This document shows positions 30,304-39,873 of a stretch of DNA of 64,000 nucleotides, in pieces. The DNA comes from Caballeronia temeraria (GTDB lineage Bacteria > Pseudomonadota > Gammaproteobacteria > Burkholderiales > Burkholderiaceae): assembly GCF_001544795.2 (NCBI RefSeq), contig NZ_FCOI02000002.1, forward strand, positions 186,001 to 250,000, given 5' to 3'. The translations under genes were made by a program, and so were the position numbers. The notes beneath the pieces are model-generated. The model searched no databases. It saw only the letters and a program-made list of their open reading frames with translations, and had not been told where the DNA came from. Every line of letters starts with the position of its first letter. The stretch's first letter is position 1.

Positions 30304-31773
30304 ATGCAGTGGGAAGTCGTCATCGGTCTGGAAACGCACGCGCAGCTTTCCACCGTCTCCAAGATTTTCTCGGGCGCACCCACGCAGTTCGGCGCGAGCC
30401 CGAATTCGCAGGCGAGTCCAGTCGATCTCGCGCTGCCTGGCGTGCTGCCCGTGATGAACCGCGGCGCCGTCGAGCGTGCGATCCGCTTCGGCCTCTCGAT
30501 TGGCGCGCATATCGCGCCGCGCAGCATCTTCGCGCGCAAGAACTACTTCTATCCGGATCTGCCGAAGGGCTATCAGATCAGCCAGTACGAGATTCCAGTC
30601 GTGCAGGGCGGCACCATCACGATTCAGGTTCCGGCCAACGAGAAGGCGGGCAAGGAAGCCTACTCGAAGACCATCAACCTGACGCGCGCGCACCTCGAAG
30701 AGGACGCGGGCAAGTCGCTGCACGAAGACTTCGCGGGCATGACCGGCATCGACCTGAACCGCGCGGGCACGCCGCTGCTCGAAATCGTCACGGAGCCGGA
30801 AATGCGCAGCGCGGCGGAAGCGGTCGCGTATGCGAAGGCGCTGCATGGTCTCGTCGTGTGGCTCGGCATCTGCGACGGCAACATGCAGGAAGGCTCGTTC
30901 CGCTGCGACGCGAACGTGTCGGTGCGCCCGGTCGGCCAGGAGGAATTCGGCACGCGCGCCGAGATCAAGAACCTGAATTCGTTCCGCTTTCTCGAAGAGG
31001 CGATTCAATACGAAGTGCGTCGCCAGATCGAGCTGATCGAAGACGGCGGCACGGTGGTTCAGGAAACGCGTCTTTACGATCCGGACAAGCGCGAAACGCG
31101 CTCGATGCGCAGCAAGGAAGATGCGCACGATTACCGCTATTTCCCGGACCCGGACTTGATGCCGCTCGTCATCGACGCATCGTGGATCGATCGCGTGAAG
31201 GGCGAATTACCCGAGCTGCCGGCGGACATGCAGAAGCGTTTCGTCGATACGTACGGTCTGACGCCGTATGACGCGGGCGTGCTCACATCGTCGAAGGCGA
31301 TGGCGTCGTACTTCGAAGCGCTCGTGCAGAAGGCTGGCGCGGCACAGGCGAAGATCGCCGCGAACTGGATGATGGGCGACGTCTCCGCGCAACTGAACCG
31401 CGAATCGCTCGATATCGGCGAATCACCGGTGTCGGCCGCGCAGCTCGCGCTGATCATCCAGCGCATCGCCGACGGCACCATCTCCAACAAGATCGCGAAG
31501 GACATTTTCCAGACGATCTGGGAAGAGAAGGCCACGGACGAAGCCGCCGCGGATCGCATCATCGACGCGAAGGGACTGAAGCAGATTTCCGATACCGGCG
31601 CGCTCGAAGCGATCATCGACGAGGTGCTCGCGGCGAACCAGAAGTCGGTCGAGGAATTCCGCGCGGGCAAGGAGAAGGCGTTCAACGCGCTGATCGGCCA
31701 GGCGATGAAATCGACCAAGGGCAAGGCGAATCCGCAGCAGGTCAACGAGCTGCTGAAGAAAAAACTGTCCTGA
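30304..31773 (+). CDS. gatB: Asp-tRNA(Asn)/Glu-tRNA(Gln) amidotransferase subunit B
   Basis: Binds and phosphorylates the misacylated tRNA. 489 residues from ATG 30304 ([17 protein letters not shown]), which is three bases after the gatA stop; an open frame further upstream is a gatA shadow. The signature ERDAGKSLH-type block appears as [12 protein letters not shown] (near 140). The C-terminal YqeY-like tRNA tail domain covers about 340-489. Confidence 0.97.
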   Translation: MQWEVVIGLETHAQLSTVSKIFSGAPTQFGASPNSQASPVDLALPGVLPVMNRGAVERAIRFGLSIGAHIAPRSIFARKNYFYPDLPKGYQISQYEIPVVQGGTITIQVPANEKAGKEAYSKTINLTRAHLEEDAGKSLHEDFAGMTGIDLNRAGTPLLEIVTEPEMRSAAEAVAYAKALHGLVVWLGICDGNMQEGSFRCDANVSVRPVGQEEFGTRAEIKNLNSFRFLEEAIQYEVRRQIELIEDGGTVVQETRLYDPDKRETRSMRSKEDAHDYRYFPDPDLMPLVIDASWIDRVKGELPELPADMQKRFVDTYGLTPYDAGVLTSSKAMASYFEALVQKAGAAQAKIAANWMMGDVSAQLNRESLDIGESPVSAAQLALIIQRIADGTISNKIAKDIFQTIWEEKATDEAAADRIIDAKGLKQISDTGALEAIIDEVLAANQKSVEEFRAGKEKAFNALIGQAMKSTKGKANPQQVNELLKKKLS

Positions 31774-31802
31774 AACAGTCAGAACTGACTAGCGGGCTGC
31801 TC

Positions 31803-31843
31803 AACGGGCTGCTGCCGATTAAACTTGGCAGCAGCCCGTTTTT
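31803..31843 (+). terminator. Terminator of gatCAB
   Basis: A perfect 14-bp stem (AACGGGCTGCTGCC / GGCAGCAGCCCGTT) with a 10-nt loop followed by TTT, 30 bases after gatB. Confidence 0.92.
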
Positions 31844-31869
31844 CATTGGCGAACCCGAGAGCACGAGAC

Positions 31870-32709
31870 ATGGCAAAGAAACCCGAACTCGACGATTTCC
31901 GCGTGCCGTTCTTCGACGCCGGCAAGAAGCTGAAACCGTTCGACCTGAGCGCGGTCGACCCGTCCGCGAAGCCGTTTTCCAGCGGCACCAAGGACATCGA
32001 CCGCGAGCGTCTCGCGGCGATCGGCGTGCAGCTCGACGATCTTCAGGAGAAACTCCACGCGCAGCGTCGCCGGCGCGTGCTGCTCGTGCTGCAAGGCATG
32101 GACACGAGCGGCAAGGACGGCACCGTGCGCGCGGTGTTTCACGACGTCGATCCGCTCGGGCTGCGCATCGTGCCGTTTCGCGCGCCGTCCGAGCGCGAGG
32201 CCGCGCACGATTTCCTGTGGCGCGTGCACGCGCAAGCGCCGATGGCCGGCGAATTCGCGATCTTCAATCGCAGCCACTATGAAGACGTGCTCGTGCCGCG
32301 CGTGCTGAAATCGATCGATGCCGACGAGTGCGAGCGGCGCTATCGCCATATCCGCGAGTTCGAATCGCTGCTCGCGGATAGCGGCACGACCATCGTCAAA
32401 TGCTTCCTGCATATTTCGAAGGACGAGCAGCGCGAGCGGCTGCAGGCGCGTATCGACGATCCGACGAAACACTGGAAGTTCGACGTCTCCGATCTCGACG
32501 CGCGCAAGGGGTGGGACGACTATCAGGCGGCGTACGCGGACGCGCTCGCCGCGACCTCGACGGATTACGCGCCGTGGTACATCATTCCGGGCAATTCGAA
32601 GACGCATCGCAACGTGATGGTCGCCGAGCTGCTCTTGCGCACGTTGCAGGACATGAAGCTCGAATTCCCGCCGGCCAAGGAATCGCTCAAGGGCGTGAAG
32701 GTCGAATAA
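31870..32709 (+). CDS. Polyphosphate kinase 2 family protein
   Basis: PPK2-family enzymes transfer phosphate between polyphosphate and nucleotides. 279 residues from ATG 31870 (MAKKPELDDFRVPFF). Walker A GMDTSGKDGTVRA (near 78) and Walker B NRSHYEDVLVPRV (near 135) are present, with the lid module between. A single PPK2 domain suggests class I or III; direction and nucleotide preference cannot be decided from sequence. An upstream GTG would add residues overlapping the terminator, so it is rejected. Confidence 0.92.
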   Translation: MAKKPELDDFRVPFFDAGKKLKPFDLSAVDPSAKPFSSGTKDIDRERLAAIGVQLDDLQEKLHAQRRRRVLLVLQGMDTSGKDGTVRAVFHDVDPLGLRIVPFRAPSEREAAHDFLWRVHAQAPMAGEFAIFNRSHYEDVLVPRVLKSIDADECERRYRHIREFESLLADSGTTIVKCFLHISKDEQRERLQARIDDPTKHWKFDVSDLDARKGWDDYQAAYADALAATSTDYAPWYIIPGNSKTHRNVMVAELLLRTLQDMKLEFPPAKESLKGVKVE

Positions 32710-32730
32710 TCAAGATCAAAAAGGAAGAAC

Positions 32731-33516
32731 ATGTTTCGCGTGATCACCGCCAATCTGAACGGCATCCGTTCGGCCGCCAAGAAAGGTTTCTTCGACTGGT
32801 TCGGCGAGCAGCAATCCGACGTCGTGTGCGTGCAGGAAATCAAATGCTCGCAGGACGACCTGACGCCTGAATTCCTCGCGCCGCACGGCTTTCAGGGCTA
32901 CTTTCAGCACGCGGTCAAGAAGGGCTACAGCGGCGCGGGACTGTACACGCGCCATGAGCCGGATGACGTGATCATCGGCTTCGGCTCGGAAGAGTTCGAT
33001 CCGGAAGGGCGCTATGTGGAAGCGCGTTTCGGCAAGTTGTCGGTGGTGTCTGTGTACGTGCCGTCGGGGTCGAGCGGCGACGAGCGTCAGCAGGCGAAAT
33101 ATCGCTTCATGGACGAGTTCATGCCGCATCTCGACGCGCTTTCGAAAGAGCGCGAAGTCATTCTGTGCGGCGACGTGAACATCGTCCACAAGGAAATCGA
33201 CATCAAGAACTGGAAGAGCAACCAGAAGAACTCCGGATGCCTGCCCGAAGAGCGCGCGTGGCTCACGACGCTTTTCGACGATGTCGGTTATGTCGACGTA
33301 TTCCGCACGCTCGACCAGCGCGCGGAACAGTACACGTGGTGGAGCAATCGCGGCCAGGCGTACGCGAAGAACGTCGGGTGGCGGATCGACTATCAGATCG
33401 CGACGAAGGAAATCGCCGCGACCGCGAAGAAGACGTCGATTTTCCGGGACATCAAGTTCAGCGATCATGCGCCGCTGACGATCGATTACGACTGGAAGAT
33501 CGCGAAGAAAAAGTGA
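32731..33516 (+). CDS. xth: Exodeoxyribonuclease III
   Basis: An AP endonuclease and 3'-5' exonuclease of base-excision repair. 261 residues, with NLNGIRSA (7-14), VCVQEIKC (catalytic Glu near 35), the Tyr/Asp region PSGSSGDERQQ, GDVNIVHKEIDIKNW (near 148-162), WWSNRGQAYAKNVGWRIDY (near 208-226) and the catalytic His in FSDHAPL (near 248). It is 21 bases after ppk2 with an AAGGAAG ribosome site. Confidence 0.95.
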   Translation: MFRVITANLNGIRSAAKKGFFDWFGEQQSDVVCVQEIKCSQDDLTPEFLAPHGFQGYFQHAVKKGYSGAGLYTRHEPDDVIIGFGSEEFDPEGRYVEARFGKLSVVSVYVPSGSSGDERQQAKYRFMDEFMPHLDALSKEREVILCGDVNIVHKEIDIKNWKSNQKNSGCLPEERAWLTTLFDDVGYVDVFRTLDQRAEQYTWWSNRGQAYAKNVGWRIDYQIATKEIAATAKKTSIFRDIKFSDHAPLTIDYDWKIAKKK

Positions 33517-33517
33517 G

Positions 33518-34432
33518 CTAGCGCCCGCTCTTCTTGAATCGCCCCATCCCCGCGTAATTCGGCAACTGATCGATGGTCTTGCCGAGCGCCTTCGCATACA
33601 GCGGCATCATGTCCGGCATGCGCTTGAGCAGATCCTGCCTGCGATCCGGCCCGTACGGATGCAGCCAGATGAAGCCGTCGTCCGCGCGGCGCGTGCCCGA
33701 GTCGATCTTGTTCCACAACGTGACGGCCGCGCGCGGATCGTAGCCCGCGCGCGAGGCGATCTCGCTGCCGATCACATCGGCTTCGGTTTCGTCGGCGGGG
33801 GAATAGCGCATTGTCATCAACTCGTCGCCGATATCCGGCTGTTGCGACGCGTAATTCGAAAAGCCGAAAAGCTGCGGCATGCCGTTCGACGAGAGCTGCG
33901 CCGCCTGCTGCCGCCCGAGCCGCTCACGCGCATGCTCGCGCAGCGCGTGCGCGATCTCGTGGCCGAGCATCATGCCGATTTCGTTGTCGTTCAGACGCAG
34001 CTTGTCGATGAGCCCGCTATACACGACGATCTTCCCGCCCGGCAGGCACACGATGCGCTCGTCGGGCGACTTGATGACGTTGATTTCCCACTTCCAGCTC
34101 TTCGCGCGATCGTTCCACTTGAGCGCGAACGGAATCTCGTGATTCGCAATCTCGCGCACGCGTTTCACGAGCGGATTGTTATCGGGAAGCAGCGTCTTGT
34201 TGCGCTCGGCATCGTGGATGACCTGCGCGTACTCTTCGGCGGACTGCGCTTCGAGCGTCGCGGGCGCGATCAGGTTGCGAAACAGCGCCGTATTGCCGAA
34301 GCGAATCTGGTTGTTCGGCGCGGAGTACGGCGGCGGCGTCTTCTGTTCGTCCTGGGCATGCGCCGACAAAGGCGCGAGGGACGCCCATGTCAATGCGCAA
34401 GCCAAGGCGCGAAGCGTGAAGGAAACCGTCAT
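33518..34432 (-). CDS. Exported M48-family metallopeptidase
   Basis: A secreted or periplasmic zinc peptidase, 304 residues. The signal peptide is MTVSFTLRALACALTWASLAPLSAHA. The zinc site is GHEIAHALREH (near 152-162) with a downstream Glu in DETEADVIG (near 215), as in LoiP/BepA-like proteins that help outer-membrane quality control. It overlaps the AmpG-like gene upstream by four bases and ends one base from the xth stop in a tail-to-tail arrangement. Confidence 0.9.
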   Translation of the reverse strand: MTVSFTLRALACALTWASLAPLSAHAQDEQKTPPPYSAPNNQIRFGNTALFRNLIAPATLEAQSAEEYAQVIHDAERNKTLLPDNNPLVKRVREIANHEIPFALKWNDRAKSWKWEINVIKSPDERIVCLPGGKIVVYSGLIDKLRLNDNEIGMMLGHEIAHALREHARERLGRQQAAQLSSNGMPQLFGFSNYASQQPDIGDELMTMRYSPADETEADVIGSEIASRAGYDPRAAVTLWNKIDSGTRRADDGFIWLHPYGPDRRQDLLKRMPDMMPLYAKALGKTIDQLPNYAGMGRFKKSGR

Positions 34433-35715
34433 CGTTGAGCTCTCCAGGGCGCGATCTTGGGCAACAGTAACATGCCCGGAATGGACAACGCGACGCAGAT
34501 CATGAAGTACGAAAACCAGCCCGTTTCATTCACGATATAGCCGCTGCCCGCGGCGGCGAAGGTGCGCGGCACGGCCGCGAGGCTCGTGAAGAGGGCGAAT
34601 TGCGTCGCGGTGTAGCGCGGGTCCGTCGTGCTCGCGATATACGCGGTGAACGTGGCGAGCGTGAGACCCGTCGCGAAGGTTTCGAAGCCGTACAGCACGC
34701 CGAGCGCGACCGGCGACGGCCCGATTTTCGCGAGCCACGCAAAGCCGAGCGTCGCGATGATTTGCAGAAAGCCGAAGATCCACAGCCCGCGCGCAATGCC
34801 GATCTTCACCAGCGCGATCCCGCCGAGCAAGCCGCCCGCGATGCTCGCCCAGAACGCGACCGCCTTCGCGATCACGCCGATCTGCGCAAGCGAAAAGCCG
34901 ACGTCGATGAAGAACTTCGTCGCGAGCGCGGTCGCCATCGTATCGCCGAGCTTGTACAGGAAGATGAAGCCCAGCACGAGCAGCGCGGCGCGCCAGCCGT
35001 CGCGCGTGACGAATTCATGAAACGGCTCGACGATCGCCTCGCGCAGACTCTTCGGCGGCGCGCCGTGAATCTCCGGCTCTCTGACGACGAGCGTCATGAT
35101 GAGACCCGGCAACATGAACGCGGCGGTGATCAGAAACACGGTTTTCCACGGCAGAACGGTCGCGAGTATCAGCGACAGCGAACCGGGCACGAGACCCGCG
35201 ACCTTGTACGCGTTGACGTGCACCGCGTTGCCGAGCCCTTGTTCTGTGTCGGCGAGCAGCTCACGGCGATAGGCATCGATGACGATATCCTGGCTCGCGC
35301 TAAAGAATGCGACGAGCGCGGCGAGCGCCGCCACGGCCCACAGGTTCTGCTCGGGCGAGAAGAAGCCGAAAGAGCCGATGGCGATCATCACGAGCACTTG
35401 CGTGACGAACATCCAGCCGCGCCGCCGGCCCGGACTCCAGCCGGGAAAGCGCGGGATGAAGCGGTCCATCAGCGGCGACCAGACAAATTTCCACGTGTAC
35501 GGCAATCCGATCAGCGCGAAAAGGCCGATCTCCTTGACGTTGATGTGCGCGGTCGTGAGCCACGCCTGCAACAGGCTGTACAGCGTGAACAGCGGCAATC
35601 CCGACGTGAAACCGAGAAAGACGCAAATGAGGATGCGCTTGTTGAGAAACGCGCGCCATCCGGGATGATCTTCGTGAGCAGTTAAAGCGGGCGCCTCGTG
35701 TGGCGTATCGGGCAT
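34429..35715 (-). CDS. ampG: AmpG-like muropeptide permease (MFS)
   Basis: A major-facilitator transporter resembling AmpG, which imports anhydromuropeptides for cell-wall recycling and beta-lactamase signalling. 428 residues, about 12 hydrophobic segments. The AmpG-like stretch FTSGLPLFTLYSLLQAWL (near 37-54) and the loop MDRFIPRFPGWSPGRRRGW (near 83-101) support the assignment. It is translationally coupled to the M48 peptidase, suggesting a shared envelope role. The family is clear; the exact substrate is inferred. Confidence 0.85.
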   Translation of the reverse strand: MPDTPHEAPALTAHEDHPGWRAFLNKRILICVFLGFTSGLPLFTLYSLLQAWLTTAHINVKEIGLFALIGLPYTWKFVWSPLMDRFIPRFPGWSPGRRRGWMFVTQVLVMIAIGSFGFFSPEQNLWAVAALAALVAFFSASQDIVIDAYRRELLADTEQGLGNAVHVNAYKVAGLVPGSLSLILATVLPWKTVFLITAAFMLPGLIMTLVVREPEIHGAPPKSLREAIVEPFHEFVTRDGWRAALLVLGFIFLYKLGDTMATALATKFFIDVGFSLAQIGVIAKAVAFWASIAGGLLGGIALVKIGIARGLWIFGFLQIIATLGFAWLAKIGPSPVALGVLYGFETFATGLTLATFTAYIASTTDPRYTATQFALFTSLAAVPRTFAAAGSGYIVNETGWFSYFMICVALSIPGMLLLPKIAPWRAQR

Positions 35716-35760
35716 GTCGTAGTACGGGCAGTTGTCGATGCGTGAGCCCGCCGGTCGATG

Positions 35761-36369
35761 TTACCGGCGCTTCACGCGATAGACCGCAAGACTACCACGC
35801 CAGTTCGCGCCCCAACGGATGGTTTGCCCTTCGTGCAGCACCACGCGATCCTGAATTTCGATGCCCACTTCCGGTGCGAGCGCCTCGAAGTCCTTGATGG
35901 TGAGCACACGCACGTTCGGCGTGTTGTGCCATTGATAGGGCAGCGATTTCGATACCGGCATGCGCCCCTGAATGACCGACAGCCGATGCTGCCAGTAACC
36001 GAAATTCGGAAACGACACGATGCATTCACGCCCGACGCGCACCGTCTCGCGCAGGATCGCGGCAGTCTGGTGAATCGTCTGGAGCGTCTGCGAGAGGATC
36101 GCGAAGTCGAAGCTGTCGTCTTCGAAGAGACGCAGACCGTCTTCGAGATTCTGCTGGATCACGTTCACGCCTCTTTGCGCGCATGCGAGCACGCCGGCGT
36201 CGTTGATTTCGATGCCGTAGCCTTTCACTTCCAGCTCTTCGCCGAGCAGCGAGAGCAGCGAGCCGTCGCCGCAACCGAGATCGAGCACGGTCGAGCGCGG
36301 TTCGACCCAGCGGGCGATCGCCCGAAAATCCGAGCGCAGCGCAAGCGAATCGAGAGTGTGCTGGTTCAT
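35761..36369 (-). CDS. metW: Methionine biosynthesis protein MetW
   Basis: A SAM-dependent-methyltransferase-fold protein that accompanies MetX in many proteobacteria and is needed for full homoserine acylation. 202 residues from ATG 36369 ([15 protein letters not shown]). The SAM site [15 protein letters not shown] is near 29-43. It overlaps metX by four bases (ATGA), so it is translationally coupled. Confidence 0.93.
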   Translation of the reverse strand: MNQHTLDSLALRSDFRAIARWVEPRSTVLDLGCGDGSLLSLLGEELEVKGYGIEINDAGVLACAQRGVNVIQQNLEDGLRLFEDDSFDFAILSQTLQTIHQTAAILRETVRVGRECIVSFPNFGYWQHRLSVIQGRMPVSKSLPYQWHNTPNVRVLTIKDFEALAPEVGIEIQDRVVLHEGQTIRWGANWRGSLAVYRVKRR

Positions 36370-37511
36370 GCGCCGATCTCCGTGGCAATGCGTTCGTAGT
36401 AGGCGCGCATGAGATTGTGATAGCGCGCGTCGTCGAGCAGAAAGGCGTCGTGGCCGTGCGGCGCGTCGATTTCCGCGTAGCTCACCGTGCGCTTGTTGTC
36501 GAGCAGCGCCTTCACGATCTCGCGCGAGCGCGCCGGCGCAAAACGCCAGTCGGTCGAGAAACTGGTGATCAGATATTTCGCCGATGTATTGGCGAGCGCC
36601 GTCCTGAGATCGCCGTCGAAGGCTTTCGCGGGATCGAAATAATCGAGCGCGCGCGTGATGAGCAGGTACGTGTTCGCATCGAAGTATTCGGCGAACTTGT
36701 CGGCCTGATAGCGCAAGTACGACTCCACTTCGAACTCGACGTCGAAATTGAAGTTGTACGCGTCGAGCGCGCCTTCGGCACGGCGCAGCGCGCGGCCGAA
36801 TTTCTCGGCCATGTCGTCGTCCGACAGATACGTGATGTGGCCGATCATGCGCGCCACGCGCAAACCGCGGCGCGGCTTCACGCCGTGCGCGTAGTAATCG
36901 CCGCCGTGGAAGTCGGGGTCCGAAAGAATGGCGGAGCGCGCCGTTTCGTTGAACGCGATGTTCTGCGCGGACAGCTTCGGCGTCGATGCCACGACGATGC
37001 AATGCGCGAGCCGCTCCGGATACATCATGCTCCACGCGAGCGCCTGCATGCCGCCGAGGCTGCCGCCCATCACGGCCGCGAAGCGCTCGATGCCGAAGCG
37101 GTCCGCGAGACGCGCCTGCGCGTTCACCCAGTCTTCCACCGTGACGACGGGAAAGCTCGCGCCGTACGGTTTGCCGGTCGCGGCGTCGATGCTCATCGGT
37201 CCGGTCGAGCCGAAACACGAGCCGAGATTGTTCACGCCGATGACGAAGAAGCGGTTCGTGTCGAGCGGCTTGCCGGGCCCGACCATGTTGTCCCACCAGC
37301 CGACGTTCTTCGGGTTATCGGCGTGAATGCCGGCGACGTGATGCGACGCGTTCAGCGCGTGGCACACGAGCACGGCGTTCGAGCGCGCGGCGTTCAGTTC
37401 GCCATAGGTCTCGACGACGAGTTCGTAGTCGCCGAGCGACGAGCCGTTCTGCATCTTGAGCGGCTCGGTGAAGCGCAGTGTTTGGGGAGTGACGATGCCG
37501 ATCGATTCCAT
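36366..37511 (-). CDS. metX: Homoserine O-acyltransferase MetX
   Basis: Acylates homoserine to start methionine synthesis. An alpha/beta-hydrolase of 381 residues. The nucleophile serine is in [15 protein letters not shown] (near S149), the Asp in TDWRFAP (near 312) and the His in [11 protein letters not shown] (near 345). Betaproteobacterial MetX proteins are often succinyltransferases despite the MetX fold, so the acyl donor is not certain. A SAM-II-like riboswitch precedes it, giving a feedback route by SAM. Confidence 0.95.
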   Translation of the reverse strand: MESIGIVTPQTLRFTEPLKMQNGSSLGDYELVVETYGELNAARSNAVLVCHALNASHHVAGIHADNPKNVGWWDNMVGPGKPLDTNRFFVIGVNNLGSCFGSTGPMSIDAATGKPYGASFPVVTVEDWVNAQARLADRFGIERFAAVMGGSLGGMQALAWSMMYPERLAHCIVVASTPKLSAQNIAFNETARSAILSDPDFHGGDYYAHGVKPRRGLRVARMIGHITYLSDDDMAEKFGRALRRAEGALDAYNFNFDVEFEVESYLRYQADKFAEYFDANTYLLITRALDYFDPAKAFDGDLRTALANTSAKYLITSFSTDWRFAPARSREIVKALLDNKRTVSYAEIDAPHGHDAFLLDDARYHNLMRAYYERIATEIGA

Positions 37512-37573
37512 TCATTCCGCCTTTGACCAAGCGGCTAAACGGTGTCGGCGATGCGCTGCCAGGGAATTCGAGC

Positions 37574-37670
37574 GCGGCTGACGACCTCTTTAGCCGCATT
37601 TATAGTGAACGCCCGTGAATGATCACAGAGGTTCGCGCGCCCGCAATCGAGTCAGCAAATCGGCGCGTCG
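37574..37670 (-). promoter_or_regulatory. SAM-II-type riboswitch upstream of metX
   Basis: On the minus strand this region has the order of conserved parts of a SAM-II (SAM-alpha) aptamer. The P1 stem is CGCGCC (37667-37662) with GGCGCG (37641-37636). The loop contains GATTTG, then a short segment, then ATTGC. Downstream come ATAAATG and GCTAAA (37603-37590). The pseudoknot would form between GCTGAC (37656-37651) and GTCAGC (37582-37577), which are perfectly complementary. An extra linker of about 35 nt with a small hairpin separates P1 from the conserved 3' part. The 3' end is about 63 bases before the metX ATG. This is recognition from memory of the consensus, not a covariance-model search. 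Confidence 0.72.
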
Positions 37671-37700
37671 TTGATGTTCGAGAAATCTCGTTAGCGGTGA

Positions 37701-37706
37701 AGTATA
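37701..37706 (-). promoter_or_regulatory. Candidate -10 box of metX
   Basis: TATACT on the minus strand, about 30 bases before the riboswitch aptamer begins. No good -35 hexamer at 17 bases is visible. Confidence 0.4.
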
Positions 37707-37738
37707 GCGGAAAACGTCATAACGCCGCCAAACAGACG

Positions 37739-38485
37739 CTAAAGCGCGCCGCCGCGCATGCCGAGCGTCAGCGCGCGCAGCGAACGCACCGTGCGGTCCA
37801 CGTAATGCGGCCGGCCGGAGCCGGGTTTGCGCGCCGACAGACCGCCGCTCGACGTTTTCGCGACCGGCAGATGCCCGACGATCCACACCGTGCGAATCCC
37901 GAGCCGCCGATAGGACTTCAGATGCCCGTGCGTGTCCTCGACGAGAATCGCGTCTTCGAGGCGCACGTGCGCGCGGCGCATCGCGTGACGGAGCATCGGC
38001 GCATCGGGCTTGGCGCGCCAGTGGTTGCCCGCGCGCATGTCTTCGATCGCGATCACGCGCTCGAACAGCTTCGCGATGCCCAGTTCCGCGAGCACCGTGC
38101 GCGCGTAGAGCGTCGGCGCATTGGTGAGCACGATCTTGCGCCCGGGCAGCGCGCGCAGCATGCGCGTGAGGCCGCGCTCGGCGCGCAGCATCGACGGCAG
38201 ATCGGGGAAAGTGTGCACTTCGCGCAGGAAGTCGGCGGGATCGATGCCGTGATGCCGCACGAGCCCGAGCAGCGTCGCGCCGTAACGCACCGTGTAGCCG
38301 ACGCGCAGCCGGTTGGCCTCGTCGACGTCGACGTTCAGCCGGTCCATGATGTACTGCGTCATCCCGCGATTGATCGCCGGGAAAACCGCATGCGACGCGT
38401 GGTGCAGCGTGTTGTCGAGATCGAAGAGCCAGACGGGGCCGCGCGTCTTGACGCGGCGTCGGCGGGAGGTGCGTTGCGCTGTCAT
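37739..38485 (-). CDS. HAD-family pyrimidine 5'-nucleotidase-like phosphatase
   Basis: A 248-residue HAD hydrolase. Motif I is FDLDNTLHH (near 20-28, nucleophile Asp), motif II is VLTNAP (near 118), motif III K in AKPDAPM (near 158) and motif IV VEDTHGHLKSYRRLGI (near 181). The fold resembles the Sdt1/phm8 pyrimidine 5'-nucleotidase group. The N-terminus is Arg-rich. It starts 49 bases after argB, with a terminator hairpin in between. Confidence 0.85.
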   Translation of the reverse strand: MTAQRTSRRRRVKTRGPVWLFDLDNTLHHASHAVFPAINRGMTQYIMDRLNVDVDEANRLRVGYTVRYGATLLGLVRHHGIDPADFLREVHTFPDLPSMLRAERGLTRMLRALPGRKIVLTNAPTLYARTVLAELGIAKLFERVIAIEDMRAGNHWRAKPDAPMLRHAMRRAHVRLEDAILVEDTHGHLKSYRRLGIRTVWIVGHLPVAKTSSGGLSARKPGSGRPHYVDRTVRSLRALTLGMRGGAL

Positions 38486-38489
38486 CGTG

Positions 38490-38517
38490 AAAACGCCCGC
38501 GCGAAGGCGGGCGTCTT
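38490..38517 (-). terminator. Terminator between argB and the HAD gene
   Basis: On the minus strand, ACGCCCGC / GCGGGCGT with a short loop, followed by TTTTC. It ends about 5 bases before the annotated HAD start, so the HAD leader must either read through it or start inside it. Confidence 0.75.
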
Positions 38518-38534
38518 TAGCAAGGGAAGAAGGC

Positions 38535-39458
<924 letters not shown>

Positions 39459-39578
39459 TTAAACACGCCGAATTGTACAGGACCGACGCATCGCAGCATG
39501 ACGAATTGCCGCGGCGGCGCCACGTTTTCCGGCGCGGCGGCCGGCATGCGATCATCGTTCGGGCGGATTGATGACAAG

Positions 39579-39800
39579 ATGATGAACGGACCCTTCGAAA
39601 CGAACGAGCGGGAAGCGCCGGGCGGGCAGATTTGCGAACGCTGCGGCGCGCCGTTTCGCTGCGGCATGCTCGCGGGCGATGCCGCCTGCTGGTGCGCGAA
39701 GCTGCCCGCGCTGCCTGCCGACCGACTGCGGCCCGGCATGCGCTGTCTGTGTCCCGCGTGTCTCGCCGCGGAAACCGGACGCGCCGCCAGCGCGGAATAG
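39579..39800 (+). CDS. Cysteine-rich CWC-family protein
   Basis: A small protein with the pattern CERCGAPFRCGM...CWCAKLP...CLCPACL, which matches the cysteine-rich CWC family and suggests metal binding. About 73 residues from ATG 39579; upstream in-frame ATGs at 39546 and 39498 exist and none has a strong ribosome site, so the start is uncertain. The role is unknown. It precedes the RegB-like kinase gene on the same strand. Confidence 0.7.
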   Translation: MMNGPFETNEREAPGGQICERCGAPFRCGMLAGDAACWCAKLPALPADRLRPGMRCLCPACLAAETGRAASAE

Positions 39801-39873
39801 CCGCCCGTGCGCCGAGGTGCGACAAATCGCGCCAGTCGCGGCTGCAAGCCCGACGCAAGCGGGATAATGCCGC

